A stretch of DNA of 64,000 nt from Listeria cossartiae subsp. cayugensis (GTDB lineage: Bacteria; Bacillota; Bacilli; Lactobacillales; Listeriaceae). Shown here piece by piece: positions 1 to 8,300 of the stretch. The stretch lies in the NCBI RefSeq assembly GCF_014229095.1, contig NZ_JAARZC010000001.1, forward strand, positions 496,001 through 560,000, read 5' to 3'. Every line of letters starts with the position of its first letter. The first letter of the stretch is position 1. The notes beneath the pieces were generated by a model. That model searched no databases. It saw nothing but the letters and a program-made list of their open reading frames with translations, and was not told where the DNA came from. The position numbers were made by a program, and so were the translations under genes.

Positions 1-190
1 CGCCAGGACAACTAAAAGCCACACCTTGAAACGTATAATCATACTTATTTTTTACCTCCACAAGTAGTTGCACCATTTCATCCAAATTATCTGGGGTACT
101 GAATTTACCTTTTTCTAGTATTTCTCCAGCTGTTGTCAACACACCAAACTTTACTGCCGTTCCACCTAAATCAAACGCAAGTATCGTCAT
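1..190 (-). CDS. ROK family sugar kinase/regulator, partial (C-terminus outside window)
   Basis: The reverse strand reads from an ATG at 190-188 preceded by a good AAAGGAG site. The product begins MTILAFDLGGTAVKFGV, which is the N-terminal ATP-binding (phosphate-1) motif DxGGT of ROK-family sugar kinases, and continues to a CPG element at the window edge. Only about 63 residues are present, so the substrate and the ROK signature with its zinc site cannot be judged. An HTH-bearing ROK repressor is excluded because the kinase fold starts at residue 1. Confidence 0.8.
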   Translation of the reverse strand, partial: MTILAFDLGGTAVKFGVLTTAGEILEKGKFSTPDNLDEMVQLLVEVKNKYDYTFQGVAFSCPG

Positions 191-346
191 AACCCAATCT
201 CCTTTTATAAAAAGTATATACTTATCATACTTTCAAACATAACAAATGACAAATAAAAAGTGAAATTAGTTTGCTAAAAATTAACGTCATTTTCCAGTTT
301 TGTGCTATAATAAAGCAAGAATTTGAAGCGCAGGAGGAAATGGTTA

Positions 347-730
347 GTGGAGATAAAGGTTCAAAAGAAATTGACTGACGGCAGAATCGCTTTTAGTAGT
401 GAATATGGTGAATGCGTTGGAATATGGGCCGATGAAGACCCAGAACCAAGTAGGGTTTACACGGTAGAAATTACGATACCGGACATGATTAGCGCGGAAC
501 TACTGCACGAAAGCGAAGAAAAACATTGTGCACTAGAAATAGATGAAGAAGGCTTAGTTCACGTAATTGGGAAGTTAGAGGATTACGAAGAAGACGGCTT
601 TGCAGTGCTTCGCTTAGAAGAAAGTATTATTTGTTTTGACACGAAATTCAGTGAAGAAATAGAAATGCTCCATGGAAGATTTGTTGAATTTGTTATTCCA
701 GAAATAAAATTGAGTAATGTTGGTATATAA
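347..730 (+). CDS. Small acidic hypothetical protein
   Basis: This encodes 127 residues and is not recognised as a named family. The start is set by the ribosome binding site: AGGAGG at 332-337 lies 9 bases before GTG 347, whereas the upstream in-frame TTG at 323 has no site. The protein starts MEIKVQKKLTDGRIAF, is rich in Glu and Asp, and has no membrane segment, signal peptide or Cys motif. Short alternating hydrophobic stretches suggest a beta-rich soluble fold, which is inference. It is monocistronic and ends in a strong bidirectional terminator shared with the convergent UPF0266 gene. Confidence 0.7.
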   Translation: MEIKVQKKLTDGRIAFSSEYGECVGIWADEDPEPSRVYTVEITIPDMISAELLHESEEKHCALEIDEEGLVHVIGKLEDYEEDGFAVLRLEESIICFDTKFSEEIEMLHGRFVEFVIPEIKLSNVGI

Positions 731-783
731 AAAAACGCCATGCTTCATTTCCTTAAAAACAGGAAATCAAGCGTGGCGTTTTT
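731..783. terminator. Bidirectional intrinsic terminator
   Basis: An A-run and AAAACGCCATGCTT pair with AAGCGTGGCGTTTT across an inner hairpin (ATTTCCT/AGGAAAT), with T-runs on both strands. It serves the convergent genes on either side. Confidence 0.85.
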
Positions 784-1249
784 AGCTATATGTAGTAAAT
801 ACAGCAAGCATTTTCTCTAAATCTTTCTCTGATCTTGCAAACAGCATCAAGCGTTGACGATTGGTTTCAATCACAAGCACGCCATCCTCTGATAAATTCA
901 TCCGCTCGATTTTGGCATAAGGGAAGAATAGTAGGGCATAAAAAAGTCCAGATTCTTTAAAAACAGCTTTCGAACTACGGAAGAAGCAAATATAGATGAA
1001 AAGTACACCCATAATCCCAAGCAGCACAGAAGTGGAAAATGGTCCTTCACGAAAGAACGTATTAGAAACGAATAACAGAACGATAATCCCGACAAAAATA
1101 TAGCCGTCCCAACGACCACGAGAACGCAATTTGACACTTAAAACCGTCTTACCTTTCCAAAGTGGAATTACTGCATCATTATACAAAATATACAGTATCG
1201 TCAAGATGTTTGCCGCGAACAAAAAGATATTAGTAGCATCCCAAACCAT
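782..1249 (-). CDS. UPF0266 (DUF986, YobD-like) membrane protein
   Basis: This encodes about 155 residues, starting at ATG 1249 behind a weak GAGTG site; a GTG four codons upstream is less likely. There are three hydrophobic segments (about residues 5-25, 45-62 and 70-90), followed by a soluble tail containing [20 protein letters not shown], which resembles the PH-like tails of bacterial membrane proteins. In enterobacteria the homologue YobD lies just after manXYZ. Here too it is adjacent to the mannose-family PTS operon on the same strand, so a link to PTS function is a conserved-neighbourhood inference. The biochemical role is unknown. Confidence 0.8.
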   Translation of the reverse strand: MVWDATNIFLFAANILTILYILYNDAVIPLWKGKTVLSVKLRSRGRWDGYIFVGIIVLLFVSNTFFREGPFSTSVLLGIMGVLFIYICFFRSSKAVFKESGLFYALLFFPYAKIERMNLSEDGVLVIETNRQRLMLFARSEKDLEKMLAVFTTYS

Positions 1250-1381
1250 TTTAGCTATCACTCACAATCTATCATTGATATAGTTTAGTCATATTGTAAC
1301 ATAATTATGTGAGGAAGAGGGAGAAGTGGGTTTGAGGATGTTCATTTAGAGCGGATCTTTCGGCATAATAAGGCATACAAA

Positions 1382-1413
1382 AAAAGAACCGGAATTTTAA
1401 TCCCGGTTCTTTT
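1382..1413 (-). terminator. Terminator of the mpo PTS operon
   Basis: The stem AAAAGAACCGG/CCGGTTCTTTT has a 9-base loop and lies about 20 bases past the IID stop codon. The A/T tails allow function on either strand. Confidence 0.85.
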
Positions 1414-1433
1414 CGAATTATAATAACCACCCA

Positions 1434-2312
1434 TTACCCAAGCGGCGAATACCCAGCTGGTGGAAGTCCTAAGATTCCAGACCAATAACCTAGGATACCA
1501 ACAACGAATAGTCCTAAAATCAACCACAAAGCATTGACTTTTTTCTTGAGTATCCACATACAAGCGAATGTAAGTAGAAGGGCAAGAAGACCCGGCATTA
1601 ATTGGTCCAAGATACTTTGAACAGTAGTTGGAACGTCTTTACCAGTTTTAGAGTCTTCTGTTGTATAAGCTACAAGTGGAACGTAAATGGTAGTCCATTT
1701 ATTAACAAGGGCACCCATGACGAATAGTCCGAGAATGGAAGCTCCTTCTGTTAGTTTTTGAAGCAGGCCGCCAGACATATCAGATACAACATCTGTACCT
1801 TTTGTATATCCGTAGAACACGCCCCAATAACGGAAGCCTAGACGAATTGCATTAAATAGTACGAAGAATAAAATTGGTCCAATAATACTACCGTCAGTGG
1901 CAAAACCGGCACCTAAAGCGGCAAGTACTGGACGAACCGTTCCCCAGAAAATGGGATCCCCAACGCCGGCAAGTGGTCCCATTAGACCTACTTTAATACC
2001 GTTGATAGCGCCGTCGTCAATATCGGCACCATTAGCTTTTTGTTCTTCCATTGCAGTTGTTACACCTAGAATTGGTGCGGCCATGTATGGATGTGTATTA
2101 AAGAATTCAAGGTGACGTTTGATAGCTTGTTCTCTATCAGGTCCTTTTTCAGGATAAAGACGTTTAATTACTGGAATTACTGAGAAACAGAATCCTAGTG
2201 ATTGCATACGCTCAAAGTTCCACGACCCTTGGAAGAGGTTGGAACGAATGAAAACGCCCATTAAGTCACTTTTCGTTATTTTCTTTTCATTAACTGTAAT
2301 TTGTTCACTCAT
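1434..2312 (-). CDS. mpoD: PTS mannose/fructose/sorbose family IID component
   Basis: This encodes 292 residues. It is the IID subunit, which forms the sugar channel with IIC in the cytoplasmic membrane. Recognisable family features are the N-terminal FIRSNLFQGSWNFERMQSLG block, the HLEFFNTHPYMAAPILGVT segment, GPLAGVGDPIFWGTVRPV, and two or three C-terminal membrane spans ending in the usual short GYSPLG tail. It is the last gene of the IIA-IIB-IIC-IID operon, 18 bases after IIC, with its own ribosome binding site. In Listeria this set is known as mpo; published work describes it as a low-rate glucose transporter acting mainly as a sensor that controls ManR. Confidence 0.93.
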   Translation of the reverse strand: MSEQITVNEKKITKSDLMGVFIRSNLFQGSWNFERMQSLGFCFSVIPVIKRLYPEKGPDREQAIKRHLEFFNTHPYMAAPILGVTTAMEEQKANGADIDDGAINGIKVGLMGPLAGVGDPIFWGTVRPVLAALGAGFATDGSIIGPILFFVLFNAIRLGFRYWGVFYGYTKGTDVVSDMSGGLLQKLTEGASILGLFVMGALVNKWTTIYVPLVAYTTEDSKTGKDVPTTVQSILDQLMPGLLALLLTFACMWILKKKVNALWLILGLFVVGILGYWSGILGLPPAGYSPLG

Positions 2313-2330
2313 ATTTCTTCTCCCCCTTCC

Positions 2331-3143
2331 TTAGTCGTCAAGGTCGTCGTCGAGATCATCCGCTGATCGTCCGCCGCCGCCCCCGCCGTATTGTTGGATC
2401 GCTTCTTTCAATTGATATTTAGGGTTTAGTTGGATGTAAATGATTGCTGCAACTAGTCCTAAAACACCTAGTGCTACTAAGTTGAATTGAGTAAATGCTG
2501 CGACAACAAAACCTAAGAAGAAGAAAGGCATTAAATATTTAGCAGACATCATGTTAATAACCATTGCGTAACCAACAACAACAATAAATCCGCCAGCTAC
2601 GTTTAGACCATTAACAATAACGTCCGGAATGGCATTGAGTAAATTTTCGACTGCTTGTGTACCAACTGTTACCGCAACGATAACGGCTGGAATCGCGATA
2701 CGCATAGCTTGAAGTAGTAGTGCTGAAACATGTATCCAGTCGAGACTTCGCAGGTTCCCTTCCTTACCAGCTTTATCAGCCATATGTTGGAATGCAACTG
2801 TAATTGTACGAACTAGAATAGTAAGTACTTGACCAAGAGCAGCTAAAGGAATCGCAAGTGAAATACCTACGCTGATATCTTGTCCCCCCGTAATAACTAA
2901 GATGGTAGAAATAATGGATGCAAGGGCAGCATCTGGAGCAACCGCAGCGCCGATGTTCATCCATCCAAGTGCGATCATTTCAAGTGTTCCCCCAATAATA
3001 ATACCAGTTGTAATATCCCCAAGAACAAGACCGATTAATGTACAGGCAATTAATGGACGGTGCGTTTGCCACTCATCCAAAATACTACCCATACCACTAA
3101 TACACGATACGAGGAATACAAGGATTAATTGTATTGCTGACAT
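2331..3143 (-). CDS. mpoC: PTS mannose/fructose/sorbose family IIC component with unusual Gly/Asp tail
   Basis: This encodes 270 residues. The start is ATG 3143 because GGGAGG lies 7 bases upstream; the longer TTG frame starts inside that site. It is a polytopic IIC permease, with the hallmark GMGSILDEWQTHRPLIACTL near the N-terminus and the GGTLEMIALGWMNIGAAVAP sugar-binding block. The C-terminus is odd. After PKYQLKEAIQQY it carries six glycines, then RSADDLDDDLDD, encoded by an unusually GC-rich repetitive stretch at about 2333-2390. IIC proteins normally end in a short charged tail. The tail should face the cytoplasm, where it could contact IIB or ManR, but that is inference. Confidence 0.93.
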   Translation of the reverse strand: MSAIQLILVFLVSCISGMGSILDEWQTHRPLIACTLIGLVLGDITTGIIIGGTLEMIALGWMNIGAAVAPDAALASIISTILVITGGQDISVGISLAIPLAALGQVLTILVRTITVAFQHMADKAGKEGNLRSLDWIHVSALLLQAMRIAIPAVIVAVTVGTQAVENLLNAIPDVIVNGLNVAGGFIVVVGYAMVINMMSAKYLMPFFFLGFVVAAFTQFNLVALGVLGLVAAIIYIQLNPKYQLKEAIQQYGGGGGGRSADDLDDDLDD

Positions 3144-3315
3144 ATATTTCCCTCCCAATTTTTCTTTTGAATGATAAAAAAGATAATTTCATTATGATGA
3201 CTGAATAAATTAAGTATCTAATACTTAGACTTTTATTCATGAATCACCCCTTTAAAGGTCTTCCTTTAAACGTTTGTTTTTTCGGGGCTCTAAAAATAGG
3301 CGAGCCGCGGATGAA

Positions 3316-3801
3316 TTATTTATCTTTATCTAGTAATGGGATAAGTTTGACTTTATTATCAGAAGCGACTTTGCGAATTTCAAGTTCGATTCCTTTTTCA
3401 TCCAATTTGCGGAATGCTGCTTCGTCCGTTGCGTCCACAGATACAGCGTTAGTAATCATATGTTTGCCTTCGCGGAATGCCATACCACCAATGTTTACGG
3501 TTGTAATATTGACACCAGCTTCTACTAGCGTTAGTACATCTGTAGGGTTAGTAAATAGGAACATTACAGGAGTTGTAGCATATTTCGGGTTGTTGTATAC
3601 ACGAATCCCTTTTTGTACATCAACGACACTTGCTTTAACGCCTGGGGGTGCTACTTGAGTTAAAAGCGTTTTACGAACTTCATCTTTTGCGACATCATCA
3701 CTAATAACGATGATACGTTCCACCTGTGTTTCTTTTGTCCAAACTGTTGCTACTTGACCGTGAATTAAGCGGTCATCAATACGTGCTAAGCGAATATCCA
3801 T
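3316..3801 (-). CDS. mpoB: PTS mannose/fructose/sorbose family IIB component
   Basis: This encodes 161 residues. It is cytoplasmic IIB, which takes phosphate from IIA on a histidine and passes it to the incoming sugar. The N-terminus IRLARIDDRLIHGQVATVW contains the phosphorylated His14 in the invariant DxRLIHGQV motif. Its ATG overlaps the IIA stop codon (TAATG), so translation is coupled. There are about 170 bases between its end and IIC, with no obvious terminator. In Listeria, phosphorylated MpoB is reported to modify ManR at His871, linking sugar flux to activation. Confidence 0.94.
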   Translation of the reverse strand: MDIRLARIDDRLIHGQVATVWTKETQVERIIVISDDVAKDEVRKTLLTQVAPPGVKASVVDVQKGIRVYNNPKYATTPVMFLFTNPTDVLTLVEAGVNITTVNIGGMAFREGKHMITNAVSVDATDEAAFRKLDEKGIELEIRKVASDNKVKLIPLLDKDK

Positions 3802-4235
3802 TATAAATCGTCCTCCCCGACTTCTGTTTCTACTTTTGGTAATGATTGTTTGAGTGACTTAACGCCACCTGATCCTGCTGTAAGAGCTGTTTCGACTAGA
3901 TCTTTTTGATTACTTGCTGCGCGCATCGAGAGCGTTTCAAGTAACATTGGAATATTCACACCAGTGACAACATCCATATTGTCTTCTGGAAGGGCGATTT
4001 GGCTAGATGCATTATAAGGACTGCCACCAAATAAATCAACCATAAAAATGACGCCTTCAGAAGTATCCAATTTGTCTAGTTTTTCTTTATATTTGGTAAT
4101 AAGCGTATCCGTGTTTTCTCCAGGAACAAAAGTAATAAATTCTACATTATCCTGTTTGCCGATAATCATTTCGGTTGATTTCAACAATTCACGCGCGGCT
4201 TCACCATGTGTGCCAATGATAATTCCAACTGGCAT
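3801..4235 (-). CDS. mpoA: PTS mannose/fructose/sorbose family IIA component
   Basis: This encodes 144 residues. The start is ATG 4235, since TAAGGAGG precedes it by about 7 bases; the in-frame upstream codons are not preceded by such a site. MPVGIIIGTHGEAA carries the active-site His10 that accepts phosphate from HPr. VDLFGGSPYNAS is the conserved IIA(Man) loop. It is the first gene of the operon. The leader of roughly 285 bases holds a sigma-54 promoter, a SigB-like promoter and repeats shared with the manR promoter. Confidence 0.94.
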   Translation of the reverse strand: MPVGIIIGTHGEAARELLKSTEMIIGKQDNVEFITFVPGENTDTLITKYKEKLDKLDTSEGVIFMVDLFGGSPYNASSQIALPEDNMDVVTGVNIPMLLETLSMRAASNQKDLVETALTAGSGGVKSLKQSLPKVETEVGEDDL

Positions 4236-4282
4236 AAGTATCTCCTCCTTAAGCGTGGATATAATCATCCATTAATACTAAC

Positions 4283-4298
4283 GCAAAAACTGTGCCAA
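4283..4298 (-). promoter_or_regulatory. Sigma-54 (-24/-12) promoter of mpoABCD
   Basis: The reverse strand reads TTGGCACAGTTTTTGC: the -24 TGGCAC, five bases, then the -12 TTGC, matching the RpoN consensus exactly. It lies about 48 bases before the mpoA start. The neighbouring gene encodes a LevR-type sigma-54 activator with the GAFTGA loop, so the pairing is coherent. Confidence 0.93.
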
Positions 4299-4379
4299 CA
4301 TTTCTGTATCAAACAACCTCCTTTGCTAATAGAAGCGGTTCAAGGCTTTTGTAAGCGTGTACTAATAGTTGTGGCGCGC

Positions 4380-4417
4380 CTTAATACGCTAAATACGTGG
4401 CTTAATACACTAAGTAC
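4380..4417 (-). promoter_or_regulatory. Candidate ManR upstream activating repeats
   Basis: Two direct repeats, CTTAATACGCTAAATAC (4380-4396) and CTTAATACACTAAGTAC (4401-4417), are spaced exactly 21 bases apart (two helical turns). They lie about 85-120 bases upstream of the sigma-54 promoter, the usual place for an enhancer. The TTAATACACTAA core recurs in the manR promoter. Confidence 0.6.
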
Positions 4418-4440
4418 TAATCTTAGACATACATACAACA

Positions 4441-4466
4441 TTACCCTAAAAGAAAGGGCAGAAAAC
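4441..4466 (-). promoter_or_regulatory. SigB-like promoter upstream of mpoABCD
   Basis: The reverse strand has GTTT (4466-4463), a 16-base spacer, then GGGTAA (4446-4441), close to the general-stress consensus GTTT-N13-17-GGGWAT. It would give a leader of about 200 bases running through the sigma-54 promoter. From memory, this PTS operon has been listed in the Listeria SigB regulon. Confidence 0.55.
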
Positions 4467-4482
4467 GCAATTGCGAAAAATA

Positions 4483-4516
4483 AAACAAGCCAACTTGAGC
4501 AAAATGTTGGCTTGTT
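4483..4516 (-). terminator. manR terminator
   Basis: AAACAAGCCAAC/GTTGGCTTGTTT forms a 12-bp stem with a 10-base loop immediately after the manR stop. It separates manR from the mpo control region. Confidence 0.85.
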
Positions 4517-4521
4517 TATGT

Positions 4522-7338
4522 TTATGAAAGTACTTCTGGTTGGATTTCGTTCAAAATATCGTACAAATAACAAAGCTCATCATTAGTTAGTTTTAAGTTC
4601 ATTTTGTAGATAACTTCTTTATTTGTTTCTTCTAGTGCTTGGAAAATGTCTGTTTCGAGCATGATTTTAGGATCACGATAAACTAATCCGTCATTTAAAA
4701 CCATACGTTCCAAAGCACAACCGACATGAATGAGTAAATTGATTTTGAACGTGTTATCGAGTTTGTAACCAAGTTTTTTCTCTAATACGCTAGCAAACGA
4801 GCTAAGAATTTCAATCGTTTTCTTAGGATTGAGATAGGTTAAAAATTCGTTCAGGCTTTCTTCGATAATTTCTTTTGCGATTCGCCCAGTTTCGCCAGTT
4901 TTAACAATAATGTTGCGTTGTTTTACTAGGCTGACTAATTGTTCCTCGCCGTCCACGCCAAAAAGTCGTTCGAGCGGGATGAAGGGGATTTGGATTTTTG
5001 GATCTTGAATACCAACCGCCATCAAAATATCATTTTCTTCTTGAAGTTGCTCTAAGCGGGTATCCATTTCATGCAAACCAATTGGGATAACCTTGATTGC
5101 GTCAGTTGTAATCGTATCTAAAATGTTTTCGATAAACAGTTGTAGTTTTTCTGCGGTACCTTCACCAGTTGCACAAATTGTAACGATCGCGTGCGGTTTT
5201 TGATTGGAATCGAGCGTATCATCATCGGAATTATAGCCGCCGTAACCGCGGAAATCTTTCAACGAATCGTAAATGCTATCAAGTTCCATATCAAGAATAT
5301 TGGATTTGCGAACTGCTTCAATAACCGTTGCGGTGGAGACCATATCAATCGAGCGAACCGGAATGCCAGTACGTTCCGAAATAACCGGGGCAAAACTTGT
5401 CAGTGATCCCATATCAACAAGCAGCAAAAGACCGCGCCCCATATCCATTTCTTTCGCACGTTCGGTCAATTTATCAAGCACGATTTTCGGACTTTGATCA
5501 AGTGGCATATCGATTCCTTCCACTAAACCTTCACCGAGCAGTTTCTTCGCGACACTTACCATACTACTCGCCGTATTATTACCATGCGTCGCCACAAGAA
5601 CCGCCACACGAGCATTTTCTTGTTCTTTTAAAAGGGAGCTAATTAATAGTGTTAAATACATTACTTCCATATTTGGAACGCGAATGTGGAAAGTCGCTTC
5701 GATATCATCTTTAATCTCACGCGATAATTCATAGGCTTCCGGTTGGTCGTTAACTACATTTTCGATATTCGTATATTTTAACGGTTTATTACTTTCAATT
5801 CGTTTAATAAAAGAAGTCAGGTGCAGACTAAACGCAAGCAGGAAGCGCTCATTCAACTTTTTACCAAGTTGATGTTCAATTCGCAGCTCGACACCTTCCG
5901 CAAAATTCAAAATTTCTTCATTAACGATTTTTAAAATATTTTCGCGATTATGGATCGTGTTTTTGAATTTGTTGTAAAAGCTGTTGAGGTGAATGTCGAT
6001 ATCCATCTTAATAAATTTCTTAATATCATCATCTTCCACGCCTTGATCCATTAAAATAGACGCTTTATCTTCAATAATTTTGTAAAGGTTGAAGTTGGGC
6101 TCATATTCATCTGACGTAATTAAAGTATTATTCATTTCTGGGAAAATCGTCGTATATGGCTCCAAATATTCGGCAATCGCTTGAAGTTCCTTGCGGCGAT
6201 TACTAAAATGGAAGAAACCATCTTTAATATTAATCGGTAACGTTTTAAAATCAATCAAAATTTCTTCGTCTTTGTCAAAACTATTGAGGAAACCTTGCGC
6301 GCAAACGAGTTGAATGTTGGATTTCAGTTGTCCGATATTTCCGTAAGTCGTATTCCCAATCAAGGCTTTGGCAGCTTCATCTTCAATACGAATTGGTTTA
6401 TTAACACGATGCGCCTCACTGGAAAGTAAGTATTTCAGCAATTCAACGCGTTCAAAAGCCGTACGTTCTTCCAAACTTGGTAGGGTAATAATAATCGGAA
6501 TACGGCGCATAAACGTTTTCAAAAGAGAAGATTCTGGATTTTCAGTTGTAGCACCGATAATTAAAACATTGGATTTGCGCGTCCGGTCGGTTTCGCCAAG
6601 TTTATTATATGTGCCAGAATCCATCAAATAAAAAATCATTTCCTGGCCTTCTGGTGGGAGACGGTGAATTTCATCAAGGAACAAAATACCGCCTTCCGCT
6701 TTTTCAACAAGTCCGCCTTTGTCATTGTCAGCGCCAGTAAAAGCACCTTTCACATGGCCGAAAATATGGGACATCAAGAGTTGCGGGTTATTATAGTAAT
6801 CAGCACAGTTAAAAATAATAAACGGTGCGTCGGCAGGAAGACGTTTAGCATGTTGCGAGAAACGATACATTAAATTAGCAAAAAGCGTTTTACCAACACC
6901 AGTTTGTCCGAGAATCATTGTATGTAAGCCATTTGGTGGATAGAGCACGGCAGCTTTTGCTTGCTCAACAGGAGTTTTAAGACTATCATTAACGCCAATT
7001 AAATCATCGAAAGGACTTCTTTCAACAATGCTTGGTTTTAACATTTTTAAAAGGGATTCACAGCTCTCAAATTCCAATTCGTTATCGGAAAGGGTACGTC
7101 CAATTTCATCTTCAACAGCTCTTTTAGGAAAATAAAGCACTGGTCGGCCAACGATTTTAATGATTTTTCCTTGTCTGTGAAGTTCGTTCAATTCCATACT
7201 GACATTATTTCTTAAAATAGATAATGTTTCCGAAATCGTACTTGCTGTAAAGCCTTCATTATTCTCTAATTGCTCGCGAATGGTCTTCGTGGAAGGATTT
7301 TCTAAAATAAATTCATAAATACGGTCAATACGCTTCAT
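4522..7338 (-). CDS. manR: LevR-family sigma-54-dependent activator ManR
   Basis: This encodes 938 residues. Domains in order: an N-terminal winged HTH (about 1-70); an AAA+ sigma-54 interaction domain (about 110-350) with Walker A GQTGVGKT (144-151), the RpoN contact loop GAFTGAD (198-204) and Walker B GGILFLDEIH; a PRD (about 440-545) with His506; an EIIA(Man)-like domain (about 575-700) with His585 in ATHGN; an EIIB(Gat)-like region (about 715-800); and a second PRD with His871. These His positions match those reported for Listeria ManR: PTS phosphorylation through HPr activates, and phosphorylation by MpoB at His871 inhibits. It activates mpt and probably mpo. The gene is transcribed toward mpo; its own promoter carries repeats shared with the mpo upstream region. 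Confidence 0.95.
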   Translation of the reverse strand: MKRIDRIYEFILENPSTKTIREQLENNEGFTASTISETLSILRNNVSMELNELHRQGKIIKIVGRPVLYFPKRAVEDEIGRTLSDNELEFESCESLLKMLKPSIVERSPFDDLIGVNDSLKTPVEQAKAAVLYPPNGLHTMILGQTGVGKTLFANLMYRFSQHAKRLPADAPFIIFNCADYYNNPQLLMSHIFGHVKGAFTGADNDKGGLVEKAEGGILFLDEIHRLPPEGQEMIFYLMDSGTYNKLGETDRTRKSNVLIIGATTENPESSLLKTFMRRIPIIITLPSLEERTAFERVELLKYLLSSEAHRVNKPIRIEDEAAKALIGNTTYGNIGQLKSNIQLVCAQGFLNSFDKDEEILIDFKTLPINIKDGFFHFSNRRKELQAIAEYLEPYTTIFPEMNNTLITSDEYEPNFNLYKIIEDKASILMDQGVEDDDIKKFIKMDIDIHLNSFYNKFKNTIHNRENILKIVNEEILNFAEGVELRIEHQLGKKLNERFLLAFSLHLTSFIKRIESNKPLKYTNIENVVNDQPEAYELSREIKDDIEATFHIRVPNMEVMYLTLLISSLLKEQENARVAVLVATHGNNTASSMVSVAKKLLGEGLVEGIDMPLDQSPKIVLDKLTERAKEMDMGRGLLLLVDMGSLTSFAPVISERTGIPVRSIDMVSTATVIEAVRKSNILDMELDSIYDSLKDFRGYGGYNSDDDTLDSNQKPHAIVTICATGEGTAEKLQLFIENILDTITTDAIKVIPIGLHEMDTRLEQLQEENDILMAVGIQDPKIQIPFIPLERLFGVDGEEQLVSLVKQRNIIVKTGETGRIAKEIIEESLNEFLTYLNPKKTIEILSSFASVLEKKLGYKLDNTFKINLLIHVGCALERMVLNDGLVYRDPKIMLETDIFQALEETNKEVIYKMNLKLTNDELCYLYDILNEIQPEVLS

Positions 7339-7350
7339 TATAAAACCTCC

Positions 7351-7400
7351 ATTTAGTGTATCGGTGAACGTTTAGTGTATTATAAAAGATTAATACACTC
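7351..7400 (-). promoter_or_regulatory. manR promoter with three operator half-sites
   Basis: On the + strand, TTAGTGTAT occurs at about 7353-7361 and 7373-7381, 20 bases apart, and its inverse TTAATACACT at 7390-7399. The last two make a palindrome, AGTGTATTA/TAATACACT. The reverse strand -10 TATAAT falls inside it. The same motif is found upstream of mpoA, suggesting autoregulation by ManR or shared control. Confidence 0.55.
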
Positions 7401-7465
7401 TAGAATTCTGTATTTATCTTAGCATGACTAGTGAAAATGTCAATGTTTATTTACTAAAAATCAAA

Positions 7466-7494
7466 TTGACTAGCTACGCGGATAGTACTATTAT
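7466..7494 (+). promoter_or_regulatory. azoR promoter with palindrome
   Basis: TTGACT, 17 bases, TATTAT. The perfect palindrome ATAGTACTAT (7482-7491) overlaps the -10 and is a plausible repressor site. The repressor is not identifiable here. Confidence 0.7.
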
Positions 7495-7530
7495 ATAGAA
7501 GGAACAAATAAAATCGATGAGGTGTTCATA

Positions 7531-8166
7531 ATGTCAAAAGTACTATTTATTAAAGCGTCACCACTTCCAAATGAAGTATCCAGAAGCTCGCAAGTTGCCG
7601 AAACGTTTATGGCTGAATATAAAGCGAAAAATCCTTCTGATACAGTAGAAGAATTAGTTTTATATAATACAGAAGTACCGTTATTAGATTTAGAATTAAT
7701 GTCGGCTGGAAGAGAATTACAAGCTGGTAAAGCTTTCACTGATTTAGCTCCAGATGTTCAAAAAAAATTAAATGCGTATAATGCGCTAACAGAACAATTT
7801 TTAGCAGCAGACAAATATGTTTTTGTGTTCCCACTTTGGAACCTTGGAATCCCGCCATTATTAAAAGCTTATATTGATACTTTTGTAGTTGCTGGAAAAT
7901 CTTTCCGTTATACGGAACATGGCCCAGAGGCACTTTTAAAAGATAAAAAAGCGATCTTAATCCATGGTAGCGGTGGTATTTATTCTGCTGGACCAACAAG
8001 TTCATTTACTCACGGAGAACCATATTTACGTACTATTTTACAATTTATCGGTATCAACGTAGTGCCATCGATTTTTGTAGAAGGAATTGATCACAATCCT
8101 AGCAAAGAAGCGGAAATCGTTGCGGCTGCTAAAGCGGTAGCGCAGGAAAGTGCTGCAGAATTCTAA
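7531..8166 (+). CDS. azoR: FMN-dependent NADH-azoreductase (AcpD family)
   Basis: This encodes 211 residues. The start is ATG 7531, 6 bases after GAGGTG; an in-frame GTG at 7522 lies inside that site. It is a flavodoxin-like quinone/azo reductase. The N-terminal LFIKASPLPNEVSRSS is the FMN phosphate-binding loop, VFVFPLWNLGIPPLLKAYID is the conserved PxWN(x)GxPxxLKxYID motif around the flavin, and IHGSGGIYS follows. Such enzymes use NADH and FMN for two-electron reduction of quinones and azo compounds. The gene has its own SigmaA promoter carrying a palindrome over the -10, hinting at repressor control by electrophiles (inference). Confidence 0.92.
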   Translation: MSKVLFIKASPLPNEVSRSSQVAETFMAEYKAKNPSDTVEELVLYNTEVPLLDLELMSAGRELQAGKAFTDLAPDVQKKLNAYNALTEQFLAADKYVFVFPLWNLGIPPLLKAYIDTFVVAGKSFRYTEHGPEALLKDKKAILIHGSGGIYSAGPTSSFTHGEPYLRTILQFIGINVVPSIFVEGIDHNPSKEAEIVAAAKAVAQESAAEF

Positions 8167-8300
8167 AAAAGTTTGTGAAAAAATTATTTCTTGCTAATGA
8201 TATTAAGGTAGTATTATCAACTTTCTAGACCAATAAAAACATATAAAAAGTTTGCTAATCCCTTTATAAGTTGGTAAAGTAGAGAAGTAGATTGAACGAT

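Noticed and set aside
323-346. Upstream TTG start for the first hypothetical protein
   Set aside because: The AGGAGG site lies within those codons, so GTG 347 is used.
2338-2392. GC-rich repeat as a possible separate element
   Set aside because: It is fully in frame and forms the end of the IIC gene, so it is treated as coding.
4206-4586. A 126-residue frame across the mpo control region
   Set aside because: It overlaps the sigma-54 and SigB promoters, a terminator and the ends of both neighbours, and has no homologue-like features.
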